From Deltaproteobacteria bacterium (lineage in GTDB: Bacteria; Myxococcota_A; UBA796; UBA2385): a DNA stretch of 45,210 bases. Positions 18,301-26,361 of the stretch are shown here, in pieces (position 1 is the stretch's first letter; the number at the start of each line of letters is the position of its first letter). The position numbers were made by a program, and so were the translations under genes. Under the pieces are notes generated by a model, which was not told the origin of the DNA, did no database searches, and saw only the letters and a program-made list of their open reading frames with translations. The DNA lies in NCBI GenBank assembly GCA_016792625.1, contig JAEUKK010000140.1:1-45210 (forward strand), given 5' to 3'.

Positions 18301-21280
18301 GCTCGCGCAAGAGGCCCGCTTCGATGCCGCGCCGACCCTCTCGATGGTCGCCGAGCGCGCACCCGCCCTCTGGGGGCTCGCCGCCGCACCGCGCCAGGTC
18401 GCGGCCCCACCGGCGCCGCTGCTCCGCTTGCGGGGCGTGCAGACCCACAACCTCCGCTCGGTCGACGTGGACCTGCCGCAGGGCAGGCTCACGGTGATCA
18501 CCGGGCCCTCGGGCAGCGGGAAGACCTCCTTGGCCTTCGACACGCTCTTCGCCGAAGGCCAGCGCCGCTACGTCGAGTCACTCAGCACCTACGCCCGACG
18601 CTTCCTCGGGCGCATGGAGCGCCCACCCCTCGACTTGGCCGAGGGCCTCGCGCCTGCCATCGCCATCGACCAGCGCAACCGGGGGCACAACCCCCGGTCC
18701 ACCGTGGCGACGACCACCGAGATCTATGACGCGCTGCGCGTCCTCTTCGCGCGGATCGGCCGGCCCCACTGTCCCCAGTGCGGGGTGCACCTCCAGGCGC
18801 GCCCGCCCTCGGTGGCAGCCCGCGAGCTCGCGCGCCTGTCCCCCGGCCCGGGCTGGCTGCTGGCCGAGGTCGCCGCTGACACGCCGGCCCAGGATCTGCT
18901 CCGCAGCGGCTACGCGCGGGTTTGGCAAGGCCCGGTGCCCGGCGGCGCCCCGGTCGATCTTGAGGAGCTGGTCGCCGGCGCAGCGGGCGCTGCTTGCGCG
19001 ATGGAGGGCCGCCGGCTCGTCATTGATCGCTTTGACCCCGCCCGTGAGCCCGGCGAACGCGTCTCCGAGGCGGTGGCCGACGCCTACCGCTGGGGCCAAG
19101 GCGCGTGCACATTCCTGCCCCGGGGCGAGGGCGCGCCGATCCAGCTCGCGCGCAGTCCGCTCTGCCCCACCCATGGCGCGGTGCTCCCCGAAGAGCTCAC
19201 CCCGCGGCACTTCAGCTTCAACAGCCACCTCGGCGCCTGCCCCGCCTGCACTGGGCTGGGGCGCCGCGTCGAGATCGACCCCGAGCTGCTCCTTCCGCAC
19301 GCCGAGCTGCCCCTCAGCGAGGCGATGGAGCCCGCCGTCGCCGCGCTGGTGCTCCGCTCACCCCGCAACCGCGCCCTGCTCACCGCTCTGTACGCGCAGC
19401 ACGGGGTCGACGAGGGCCGTGCGGTGCGCGCCCTCCCCGCAGCGCTCGCCGCCGCCGTGCTCCACGGCGCCGCGACGCCCCTTTCGATCCGCTACGCGCG
19501 CAGCTGGGGGGGCGGCGCGGCCTCGCAGATCGCCGAGGAGGTCCCATGGCCGGGCCTGCTCGGCTTGGCCAGCGGCTGGGCGCGGGCGGCCTCGCTCCGC
19601 CGCGAGACCAGCTGCAGCGCCTGCGGGGGGGCGCGCCTCGCCCCGGTCGTGCGGTCGGTCCGGGTCGGCGAAGGCGCCTCCGCCCTCGGGATCCATGAGG
19701 CGACCGCGATGACCGTGGCCAAGGCTGCGGCGCACTGGGGCGCGCTCGTGCTGCGGCCCCATGAGCAGCTCATCGCGGCCCAGCCCATCGAGGACATGCT
19801 CCACAAGCTGCGCTTCCTCGACGACGTGGGCCTCGGCTACCTCACGCTCGACCGGTCCAGCGACTCCCTCTCGGGGGGCGAGTCGCAGCGCATCCGGCTC
19901 GCGACCCAGCTCGGCGCGCGCCTCACCGGCACGCTCTACGTGCTGGATGAGCCGACCGTGGGGCTCCACCCCCGGGACACCGCCCGGTTGATGAACACCC
20001 TCGAAGGGCTCCGTGATCTGGGGAACACGCTCGTCGTCGTCGAGCACGACCTTGAGGTCATCCGCCGGGCCGACCACCTCATCGACATGGGGCCAGCGGC
20101 TGGTGAGCACGGGGGTCAGGTGGTCGGCGCGGGTTCGCCGGCCGCCTTGGCCCAAGGTGGGAGCCTGACCGGTCGCTACCTCAGCGGCGCGCTCTCCATC
20201 GCCATCCCGCCGACGCGGCGCAGCCCTCGCGGCCACCTCACCGCCCCGCCCGCGCACCTCCACAACCTGAAGGGGGCGGTCCTCCGGCTCCCCATGGGCT
20301 GCTTGACCGCAGTGACCGGCGTGAGCGGGTCGGGCAAGAGCAGCCTCGTCATGGAGCACCTCGTCGAGCACCTCGCCGCGCAGGGGGTCCTGACCCTCGG
20401 GCGCGCCCCCGAAGACACCGCCGACGAGGACGCGGGGGGAGCCCCGGCCAAGCGGGCTGGGCGCAACCGCGCCCCCAAGCTTGAGGGCCTGCCCCAGCGG
20501 CTCGTGATCGTCGACCAGCGGCCCATCGGGCGCTCACCCCGCAGCACGCCGGCCACTTGGTCCGAGGTCTGGGACCCCATCCGCGCGCTGTTCGCCGAGG
20601 CGCCCCTGTCCCGAGAGCGCGGGTGGACGCCGGGCCGCTTCTCGTGGAACACCCCGGGCGGCCGGTGTGAAGGCTGCCAAGGCCGGGGCTCCACCCTGGT
20701 CGAGATGCACTTCCTCTCCGATATCTGGCTGCCCTGCGAGGCCTGCGGAGGGCGCCGCTTCACCCGCGAGACCCTCGAGGTCCGCTGGCGGGAGCACAGC
20801 ATCGCCGACGTGCTCGATCTCGACGTCAGCTCTGCATTGGCCCTCTTCGCAAACCAGCGGCGGGTGCGGCCCCGCCTGCAAGCGCTCGTCGACGTCGGGC
20901 TCGGGTACCTCCGCCTCGGCCAGCCCGGGAACACCCTCTCCGGCGGCGAAGCCCAGCGCCTAAAACTGGCGAATGAGCTCGTCTCTCGGTCCGAAGAAAC
21001 GCTCTACCTGCTCGACGAGCCGACCACCGGGCTCCACCTCGCGGACATTGACCTGCTGGTCAAGGTCCTCCATCGCTTGGTCGACCAAGGCCACACGGTC
21101 GCCTTCGTCGAGCATCAGCCCGACCTCATCGCCAACGCAGACCACATCATCGATCTGGGGCCAGAGGGCGGCGCGGCGGGCGGGCAGATCATCGCCGAAG
21201 GCACGCCGGAGCAGCTCGCGGCCATCGCGTCGAGCCACACCGGGCGCTTCTTGGCCCCCTTGCTCGGGGGCGCCCGGTGA
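15347..21280 (+). CDS. uvrA: Tandem UvrA-UvrA fusion (excinuclease ABC subunit A, two modules)
   Basis: A 1977-residue protein, twice the usual 940-970, holding two complete UvrA modules with four ABC nucleotide-binding domains. Walker A motifs lie near residues 82-89, 687-695, 1052-1059 and 1658-1665; ABC signatures are LSGGEGQ, LSGGEAQ, LSGGESQ and LSGGEAQ; Walker B motifs are all LDEP, each followed by a His switch. Module 1 (to about 990) has the UvrB-docking domain motif RKGEYRKEL (about 206-215). Module 2 has similar length there but lacks that motif. Both keep the third zinc finger (CxxC..CEACGG). UvrA is the damage sensor of nucleotide excision repair and normally dimerises; this fusion could form the dimer within one chain. 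The first 55 residues are Pro/Ala-rich. GGAGGT precedes the ATG. Confidence 0.93.
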   Translation: MPPRARSARPGAGAAPAAPSPTAGAAPSPDVPPPATAEAPAAAAQAELPLGSPAIVVVGAREHNLKGIDLRLPRGSFTVITGLSGSGKSSLAFDTVYQEGQRRFLESLSAYARQFLGSMEKPKVERVDGLSPTLCIDQKTVNRNPRSTVGTVTEILDHLRLLMARLGTPHCPRCDRALSRTGPSEVVDRLLRDEPEAWITVMAPIVRERKGEYRKELAEALAQGWLRARVDGALRRLDEDIALARYEKHTIELVVDRVRSRPEARARLVEAIEQAAGRAEGTVSLLIRAEGAAEDRYELVGMSRSCPEHGITAPELEPRLFSFNAPQGMCVSCAGLGYLEDFDLSLLLDEEAPVDQCLRALGEDDNLPFTVVSGDSLRQLCAGLRVAPKTPLKALRPEDRAALLNGCAVEIEVTRRHEGRTSTTRRPWPGLLPVVREVWKYTYLKRLQPYRRQQPCGDCGGARLNPLARAVRFRDQDIVRLTTLTVEGAQAWVGGLQLTGAEERIGAPILKELRARLGFLQEVGLGYLGLDRSAATLSGGEGQRIRLAGQVGAGLQGVTYVLDEPSIGLHARDQGRLLRALTALRDKGNTVLVVEHDPMTMAAADYLVEVGPGAGVEGGRLVASGPPAEFLRSDALTARFLRGEERIPMPTVRRPTDGPALTLRGARAHNLRDLTLRVPLRTLTVVTGVSGSGKSTLVLQTLTRALAARLHGAGEAPGDFDALEGAEHVDKIVRIDQDPIGRTPRSNPATYTGAMDHIRDLFAALPESRARAYKKGRFSFNVAGGRCEECKGAGVITVELQFLADVELPCEACGGKRFNPETLELRYRGRTITEVLDLSIAEAAAVFQQHRALRRVLDTLVEVGLGYIKLGQPSTTLSGGEAQRIKLAAELARPQPARTLYVLDEPTTGLHMADVRRLLGCLQQLVDRGHTVLVVEHDTDIIKCADHLIDLGPEGGTGGGLFVGEGRPEQLARLDSPTGRVLAEVLAQEARFDAAPTLSMVAERAPALWGLAAAPRQVAAPPAPLLRLRGVQTHNLRSVDVDLPQGRLTVITGPSGSGKTSLAFDTLFAEGQRRYVESLSTYARRFLGRMERPPLDLAEGLAPAIAIDQRNRGHNPRSTVATTTEIYDALRVLFARIGRPHCPQCGVHLQARPPSVAARELARLSPGPGWLLAEVAADTPAQDLLRSGYARVWQGPVPGGAPVDLEELVAGAAGAACAMEGRRLVIDRFDPAREPGERVSEAVADAYRWGQGACTFLPRGEGAPIQLARSPLCPTHGAVLPEELTPRHFSFNSHLGACPACTGLGRRVEIDPELLLPHAELPLSEAMEPAVAALVLRSPRNRALLTALYAQHGVDEGRAVRALPAALAAAVLHGAATPLSIRYARSWGGGAASQIAEEVPWPGLLGLASGWARAASLRRETSCSACGGARLAPVVRSVRVGEGASALGIHEATAMTVAKAAAHWGALVLRPHEQLIAAQPIEDMLHKLRFLDDVGLGYLTLDRSSDSLSGGESQRIRLATQLGARLTGTLYVLDEPTVGLHPRDTARLMNTLEGLRDLGNTLVVVEHDLEVIRRADHLIDMGPAAGEHGGQVVGAGSPAALAQGGSLTGRYLSGALSIAIPPTRRSPRGHLTAPPAHLHNLKGAVLRLPMGCLTAVTGVSGSGKSSLVMEHLVEHLAAQGVLTLGRAPEDTADEDAGGAPAKRAGRNRAPKLEGLPQRLVIVDQRPIGRSPRSTPATWSEVWDPIRALFAEAPLSRERGWTPGRFSWNTPGGRCEGCQGRGSTLVEMHFLSDIWLPCEACGGRRFTRETLEVRWREHSIADVLDLDVSSALALFANQRRVRPRLQALVDVGLGYLRLGQPGNTLSGGEAQRLKLANELVSRSEETLYLLDEPTTGLHLADIDLLVKVLHRLVDQGHTVAFVEHQPDLIANADHIIDLGPEGGAAGGQIIAEGTPEQLAAIASSHTGRFLAPLLGGAR

Positions 21281-21300
21281 CCGGCCGGCGGGCAGGCCGC

Positions 21301-22506
21301 TCAGGGGCGCATCAGCTCCACTTCGTCGGTCTGGAGCACGGCCGGGTCAAAGACGCCCTCGGCGTCCTCACCCTTGACCAGCTCACCAAAGGCCAGACCC
21401 AAGCCGCCGATCAAGGCGAAGCCCAGCTCCGCCTCCATCAGGTTGGGCTCTGGTTCAACGAGGCCGCTGAAGTCCGTAAACGTGGTGTGGTTGGCCCGCG
21501 GGAGCTCCGCCCGGGCGCGCCAGGCCGCCGATTGCGCGCGGAGGGCCTCCCACATGGGCTCATCATCGCCGTTCGGGTCAAGGCCACCGGTCATGTGCAA
21601 GACCGGGAGCCCGAGCTCGGCCATGCCCGTGGCGCCAAACAGCCGCAGATCGCCCGAAGCCATGCTGATCACCGCGATGATGCGCGGATCCGCGAAGCCA
21701 GCGGCGAAGCGGTCGGCTTGCAGCGGGTCCATGGTCGAGCAGAAGGCCGAGGTATCGGTGCCCGCGAGGCAGTCCGCCGGAACCTGTGCGTCAAAGCGCG
21801 CGCCCGCCGCTGCGTGCGCCGTGTACCCGCCAAAAGAGTGCCCCGCGAGCACCACGCCGGGCTCCAGGTCCGCGCCGGTGGGACCACCGTCGACACCCGG
21901 CGCCAAGGGGCCGCCGGCCTCGATCCAATCCAGGGTCGCGCGCAGATCGAGCGGCCGCTGCCAGTAGATCGAGGTGGCGCGGTCTCCACCGTCCACCAGC
22001 GTGTTCCCGGCATGCTCCGGCGAGACCACCACCCACCCGTGGCTCGCAAAGCGCTCGGCGAGGAAGCCCGTGCTCTCGGCGTAGCCCTGGTGCCCGTGGC
22101 TCATCAGCAGCAAGCGGCGCGGACCACCCTGGGCCATCGGCGCGCCCTCCGCGACCCCTTCGGCGGGCATGGTCCCGAGGTAGCGGGGCACCGGCCAATC
22201 TGCCGCGGGCTCGTCGCTGGGCCACCACACCGCCACCCGCAGGCTGCGGGGGCCCTCGCCCGGGGTGCCCTCCGGCAAGGGATCCCCGGTCCAGGGGGTG
22301 TAGCTGACCTCTGCTTGGCCGAAGGCCGGCGTGAAGGGGCCGGGCGCTTGCACGCGCGCCCAACGCTCCGCGGCCGTCTCGGGGTCCAGCTCGGCGCTGG
22401 CCCCGCCGGAGTCTTCGCCCTCGGTCCCCGACTTCGGCGCGCCCGCGCAGCCCGCGGCCCCGCCAACGGCGCCCACCACACTGTAGAACACCGTCCAGCG
22501 CTTCAT
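21301..22506 (-). CDS. Lipoprotein alpha/beta hydrolase, PAF-acetylhydrolase-like
   Basis: A 401-residue protein with a lipoprotein signal (lipobox AAGC, acylated C20), a Gly/Glu-rich linker and an alpha/beta-hydrolase domain. The oxyanion strand LLLMSHGHQGY, the nucleophile elbow GHSFGG (about 222-227, S224), a likely acid in the GLDPNGDDEP loop and the His of ANHTTFTDF make the triad. The lineup recalls platelet-activating-factor acetylhydrolase and dienelactone-hydrolase-type esterases. The ATG at 22506 is preferred over a GTG six bases earlier because AGGAG is at better spacing for it. It is convergent with uvrA and divergent from the metalloprotease, with about 80 bases between starts. 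It probably acts on an ester at the cell surface. Confidence 0.82.
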   Translation of the reverse strand: MKRWTVFYSVVGAVGGAAGCAGAPKSGTEGEDSGGASAELDPETAAERWARVQAPGPFTPAFGQAEVSYTPWTGDPLPEGTPGEGPRSLRVAVWWPSDEPAADWPVPRYLGTMPAEGVAEGAPMAQGGPRRLLLMSHGHQGYAESTGFLAERFASHGWVVVSPEHAGNTLVDGGDRATSIYWQRPLDLRATLDWIEAGGPLAPGVDGGPTGADLEPGVVLAGHSFGGYTAHAAAGARFDAQVPADCLAGTDTSAFCSTMDPLQADRFAAGFADPRIIAVISMASGDLRLFGATGMAELGLPVLHMTGGLDPNGDDEPMWEALRAQSAAWRARAELPRANHTTFTDFSGLVEPEPNLMEAELGFALIGGLGLAFGELVKGEDAEGVFDPAVLQTDEVELMRP

Positions 22507-22586
22507 TTGCACATCTCCTGGCCCTTGCCCGACCGCGCCCGACCGGGCGCCGCCGCGCAGGCTACGATCTGCGCCTGGAGCTGTCC

Positions 22587-24248
22587 ATGAGCCTCGCCGC
22601 CCTCAGCCTGCTCAGCGGGCTCGCCTTCGCCAGCCCCGCCGCCGTGCCTTGCGCCGGCCCCGCCTTCCTCCCCCCGGGCGGCCTGCCCCGTCCGACCTTC
22701 ATCCCGCCGGCCCCGCCGACCGGGACCAAGTCCGAGCGCGACGCCCGCGGGGTCGTCGCCAACCGCTTCGCGACCGACAACTTCGTCATCCGGTGGGGGC
22801 CCTCGGGCGGCGTCAGCGGCGCCGAGGTCGAGCGCCTCGCCGCCGCCTTTGAAGACGCTTGGGACGAAGAGGTGCTGCTCCAGGGCCACCCCGTCCCCGT
22901 CGGCAGCGACACCTTCCGCTTCAACGTCTACATCGGCGACAGCGGCGGGGGCACACCGCCTGGCTACGGCACCGGCGGCTACTTCGACGTCGACAGCGAG
23001 GGGTACCCCCAGATCGTGGTCTCCGCCGCGACCCTCGACACGCCCGACTTTGCCGACATCACCGCGGCCCACGAGTTTTACCACGCCATCCAGGGCGCCA
23101 CCGAGCGTTACCCCTACTCCGGCACGGGCGCTTGGTATTGGGAGGCGACCGCGACCTGGGCCAGCGGCACGGTCTACCCCGAGAACCCCTACTACGCGGT
23201 GTTCTTGTTCGGGTACGTGCTCTTCCCGCACCTGCCGTTGAACTTCTACGAGCCCTACGCCGAGGGTGATCTCACCGAGTACTACCAGTACGGTGCCTTC
23301 ATCTGGCCCTGGTACCTGACCGAGGTCGCCGCCGATCGCCGGCTCATCCAAGAGAGCTGGACCGACACGGGCACCGAGACCGACCCGCTCGAGGTGCTCC
23401 GCGACCGCTTGGCCGACCGCGGTCTGGACATGGACGCCCTCTGGCTCGACCACCTCGCGGCGAACGTGAGCTGGGACTACCTCGACCCTGCCGCCCTCGC
23501 GCTCGGCACCGACGGCTACCCCTCCATCCCCGAGTGGGACAATGTCATCGCCGCCGAGGTCGGCGCTGAGGGCACCGCAGGCTGGGTGAGCGGGCCGTCC
23601 GCGCTCGAGCCGTACCGCTACGGCAACAACGCCATCACCGTCGAGACCGGCCTGCACCCGCGGATGCGCGTGGAGCTGCTCGGCGGCGCCGCGGGCGACC
23701 GGTCCAGCCCGGCGACCTGGGGCGGCCGGGTCGTGGTCACCCGCGGGGATGCGCAGGAGGTGCTCCCCTTGGTGATGGCCGACGCGACCACGGGCGTGAT
23801 CGAGCTGGACGACCTCGACACCGCGGACGGCCTGACCGTCCTCATCGGCGTGACCGCGCCGGCGAACCGCACCTGGGACCGCGAGCGCTTTCGGTACAAC
23901 TACCGGATCCAGCCGATCACCGGGGCCGACGACGGGGCCGGCGACGACGGATCCGCGGACGGCACGACCGACGACGGCGGCGCCGACGAAGGCTCCGACA
24001 GCGCAGGCGACGAGGGGGGCGGCGATGGCGCCGCGGACGGCGGCGACGGCGGGGTGGACAGCGGCGGTGGGGGCGCGCCCACCGACGGTGGGTCAGAGGC
24101 GGGCGCTGTCGACGAAACCGACGACGCAGCCGCCGAAGACGAGCCGGTGAAGCTCGATCCGCCGGGCTGTGCAGCGGCCCCCCGCGCAACCATGACCTGG
24201 GGCCTGCTCGGCCTGGGCGCCCTCTTCGCGCGCAGGCGCCGGCGGTGA
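22587..24248 (+). CDS. Exported HExxH metalloprotease with MYXO-CTERM-like tail
   Basis: A 553-residue protein. Residues 1-17 form a signal peptide. The catalytic helix AAHEFYHAIQ (H162, E163, H166) is followed by WYWEATATW (E186), giving HExxH plus a downstream Glu as in gluzincin-type metalloproteases; it resembles the putative metalloproteases annotated in Myxococcus. Residues about 445-515 are an Asp/Gly/Ser-rich linker. The end is Cys (about 528), a hydrophobic helix and five Arg residues, the MYXO-CTERM sorting pattern, so the protein is probably processed and retained at the envelope. The ATG has GGAG six bases upstream. A CTACGAT element at 22562-22568 is a possible -10 box. The stop overlaps the next gene as GTGA. 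Confidence 0.85.
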   Translation: MSLAALSLLSGLAFASPAAVPCAGPAFLPPGGLPRPTFIPPAPPTGTKSERDARGVVANRFATDNFVIRWGPSGGVSGAEVERLAAAFEDAWDEEVLLQGHPVPVGSDTFRFNVYIGDSGGGTPPGYGTGGYFDVDSEGYPQIVVSAATLDTPDFADITAAHEFYHAIQGATERYPYSGTGAWYWEATATWASGTVYPENPYYAVFLFGYVLFPHLPLNFYEPYAEGDLTEYYQYGAFIWPWYLTEVAADRRLIQESWTDTGTETDPLEVLRDRLADRGLDMDALWLDHLAANVSWDYLDPAALALGTDGYPSIPEWDNVIAAEVGAEGTAGWVSGPSALEPYRYGNNAITVETGLHPRMRVELLGGAAGDRSSPATWGGRVVVTRGDAQEVLPLVMADATTGVIELDDLDTADGLTVLIGVTAPANRTWDRERFRYNYRIQPITGADDGAGDDGSADGTTDDGGADEGSDSAGDEGGGDGAADGGDGGVDSGGGGAPTDGGSEAGAVDETDDAAAEDEPVKLDPPGCAAAPRATMTWGLLGLGALFARRRRR

Positions 24249-24883
24249 GCGCGCCCCGCCGCCCCTGGGAGCGCAGGCTGCTCCACATCGGCGGGATCGA
24301 GGTGCGCGCGCACATCAGCGTGCTGTTGCCCTTCCTCATCTGGGACCACGGGCGATTTTCCGTGGGCGGTGCCCTCGGGGTGCTGGTCGTCCTGCTCACC
24401 CACGCCGCCGGGCACCTGCTCGCCGCGGCCGCGGTCAAAGGGCCGCTCCAGGCGCTGACCTTCCACGGCGCAGGCGCGTGGGTCCGGCGGGTCGGCGATT
24501 GGCCCCGGCGCGCGGCCATGGCCTGCGCCTGGGGCGGCGTCCTTGGCCAAGCCGCCCTGCTCATCGCGGCGGGCCTCGCCCGCCCCTGGCTGGCGGCGCT
24601 CGCCCCGCCGCCCTGGCTCGTCGCGGCGCACGAGGCCGCCCTCTTCGGTAACCTCGCCCTGCTCCTCTACAATCTGCTGCCTTTCGGCATGAATGATGGG
24701 GCGGTCGGTCTCCGCCTGCTCCGCCCGGCGCGGGCCAGCCCCGCGCCGCCCGCGGGCCCTCCGCCCATCCCCAGCGAGGTCGCGCGCCGCGCCGAGGACC
24801 TGATGCTCGACCTGCGCCGGGAGCACCGCCTCCGCCGGGCCAGCGGCGCGCTGCCCCCTCCCACCGACGCGGACAACAGCTGA
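24245..24883 (+). CDS. Site-2-protease-like membrane protein lacking catalytic Glu (M50 pseudopeptidase)
   Basis: A 212-residue polytopic membrane protein. GGIEVRAHISVLL near the start, a central helix containing HAAGH (53-57), and NLLPFGMNDG (143-152) correspond to the GGIPVxxH, HExxH and NLLPxxxxDG elements of the M50B site-2-protease family. The glutamate of HExxH is Ala54 here, while both His and the later Asp151 remain, so metal may bind but peptide hydrolysis is unlikely. Translation starts at a GTG overlapping the metalloprotease stop (GTGA at 24245-24248), which points to a functional link with that exported protease, perhaps as a membrane partner. The last 45 residues are basic and soluble. 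Confidence 0.72.
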   Translation: MSAPRRPWERRLLHIGGIEVRAHISVLLPFLIWDHGRFSVGGALGVLVVLLTHAAGHLLAAAAVKGPLQALTFHGAGAWVRRVGDWPRRAAMACAWGGVLGQAALLIAAGLARPWLAALAPPPWLVAAHEAALFGNLALLLYNLLPFGMNDGAVGLRLLRPARASPAPPAGPPPIPSEVARRAEDLMLDLRREHRLRRASGALPPPTDADNS

Positions 24884-24935
24884 GCGCCAGCCCGACCTCG
24901 GCTTGAAGCGCGCCGCGCCACGCGACCGCGGCCGT

Positions 24936-26105
24936 TCACTGCACCGTCAGGCCCACGTGCACCCCCGGCCACTGGCGCACGGTGTGGCGCCCCATGTCTG
25001 CGTTGAGCGCAGGCCACCGCGCGGGGGGCCCGCCGGCGGTGCGCCCCTCGGTCCACCGCAGGTTCCACGCCGGGCCAGCGACCACCGACAGCGGGCCCGC
25101 GACCTGAAGGCCCACCTGGGCGCGCGCCGAGAGCAGCTCATCCGCATCAAGCCGCAAGCCGTTGATCGGGCTCCGGTGCTCAGCGAGCAGGTCGGTGTCC
25201 ACCCACAGCCGCGCGTCCTCCTTCCCGTGGTGCACGCCGATGCCGAGCCCGAGGCTCCAGCTCGCCGCGGCTTGGCTCGGGTCGACGCCCGCGGCCCACA
25301 GCGTGTGCACCTTCCGGCCGCCCGCCTTGCGAATGACGCGCCCGAGGCCCTCCTCGGTGAGGCTGAGCTCCCAGAGCTTGCGCCCATCCCGCAGCACGTT
25401 GATGAGGCCAATGGCCGCGTCGGCGTTCTCGGCCACGTTCACCAGGCCGAACATCACGCCGTCCACATCGCCGCTGTTGATGTTGACTAGGCCGGCCTGC
25501 AGCCCGCGCACGTCGCCCTCGACCCAGTTGAGCCCGCCGCTGAGCTGGGCGCCGTCGACCGAACCCGCGCTCAGGTTGATGAGACCAGCGGCCTGGACGC
25601 CCTCCACGCCCTCCGCCCGGGTCAGCAGACCGGCGGCCACCACACCGCGCACCGGGCCCTCGGCGAGGGCCGCCGCGCCCGCGCCTAGCGCGCCGTCCAC
25701 GGCGCCGGCGACGAGCGAGACCGCGCCGCTGCCCGCCGCGCCCTCCACGTCCCCGCCGCTGCGGGTGAACGCGCCGCCGAGCTGCGCGCCCGAGACCGGC
25801 CCGCCCGACACGGCGAAGAGCCCGCCCGCCTGAACGCCGTCGACCCCCTCGGTCAGAAGCCCGCCGAGCGCGCAGGCCTCCGCGCCCTCCACCGATCCGG
25901 CCCAGCAGACCAGCCCGGTCGACAGCACCCGGCGGTCCTGGCCGCGCCCCACCGACGAGGTGCCGACCCCCGGCCAGAGGTCGACGCCGATGGGGACCGG
26001 CGCGGGCGCAGGCGCAGCGGACTCTGGCGAAGCATCCGGGGCTGCCGCAGCGGGGTTGGCGCGGGCCGCGCTCATCAGAAGCAGGAGGGAGAGGGTCGCG
26101 CTCAT
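24936..26105 (-). CDS. Exported protein with surface-type short repeats
   Basis: A 389-residue protein with a signal peptide (MSATLSLLLLMSAARA, about 1-16). From about residue 60 to 240 it has a run of roughly 15-17-residue imperfect repeats of the form G-V-x-GVQAAGLxxxxxG, for example GLQAGLVNINSGDVDGVMFGLVN, a pattern seen in LA_2272-type surface repeat proteins and consistent with a beta-solenoid. A C-terminal part (about 245-389) looks like a separate beta-rich domain. I chose the ATG at 26105, which gives a clean signal peptide; a GTG 42 bases earlier would add a charged N-terminus. It is convergent with the M50-like gene. The function is unknown, and surface display or adhesion is inferred. 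Confidence 0.7.
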   Translation of the reverse strand: MSATLSLLLLMSAARANPAAAAPDASPESAAPAPAPVPIGVDLWPGVGTSSVGRGQDRRVLSTGLVCWAGSVEGAEACALGGLLTEGVDGVQAGGLFAVSGGPVSGAQLGGAFTRSGGDVEGAAGSGAVSLVAGAVDGALGAGAAALAEGPVRGVVAAGLLTRAEGVEGVQAAGLINLSAGSVDGAQLSGGLNWVEGDVRGLQAGLVNINSGDVDGVMFGLVNVAENADAAIGLINVLRDGRKLWELSLTEEGLGRVIRKAGGRKVHTLWAAGVDPSQAAASWSLGLGIGVHHGKEDARLWVDTDLLAEHRSPINGLRLDADELLSARAQVGLQVAGPLSVVAGPAWNLRWTEGRTAGGPPARWPALNADMGRHTVRQWPGVHVGLTVQ

Positions 26106-26171
26106 GGTGTGCGGCTCCGGGGCAGCGAAGAGGTCCACGGTGTCCACCTTGGGCCACCTGCCTCCTCAACA

Positions 26172-26232
26172 CCGGCCCGCCGGCCGCCTGTCACCCCCCT
26201 GTGAGGGTGCGCCGGCCCGCCTGTGCTACCGT
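26172..26232. promoter_or_regulatory. Structured divergent intergenic region with possible -10 element
   Basis: The 256-base gap between the repeat protein and the UbiA-like gene contains a 10-bp direct repeat CCGGCCCGCC (26172-26181 and 26212-26221) flanking a small hairpin (CACCC/GGGTG, 26192-26209). CTACCGT at 26226-26232 could be a -10 box for the rightward genes. Nothing else is evident here. Confidence 0.25.
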
Positions 26233-26361
26233 GGCCACGTCCCCACCAGCATCGAGCCGACGGCGACATCAGCCTCAGCATGGACCCTCTGCCGGTCAGC
26301 GACCCGCACCGCGCCGCAGCCGGCGCAGCGGTGCGCGACCGGCCCTGCCCCCGGTGCCCAC

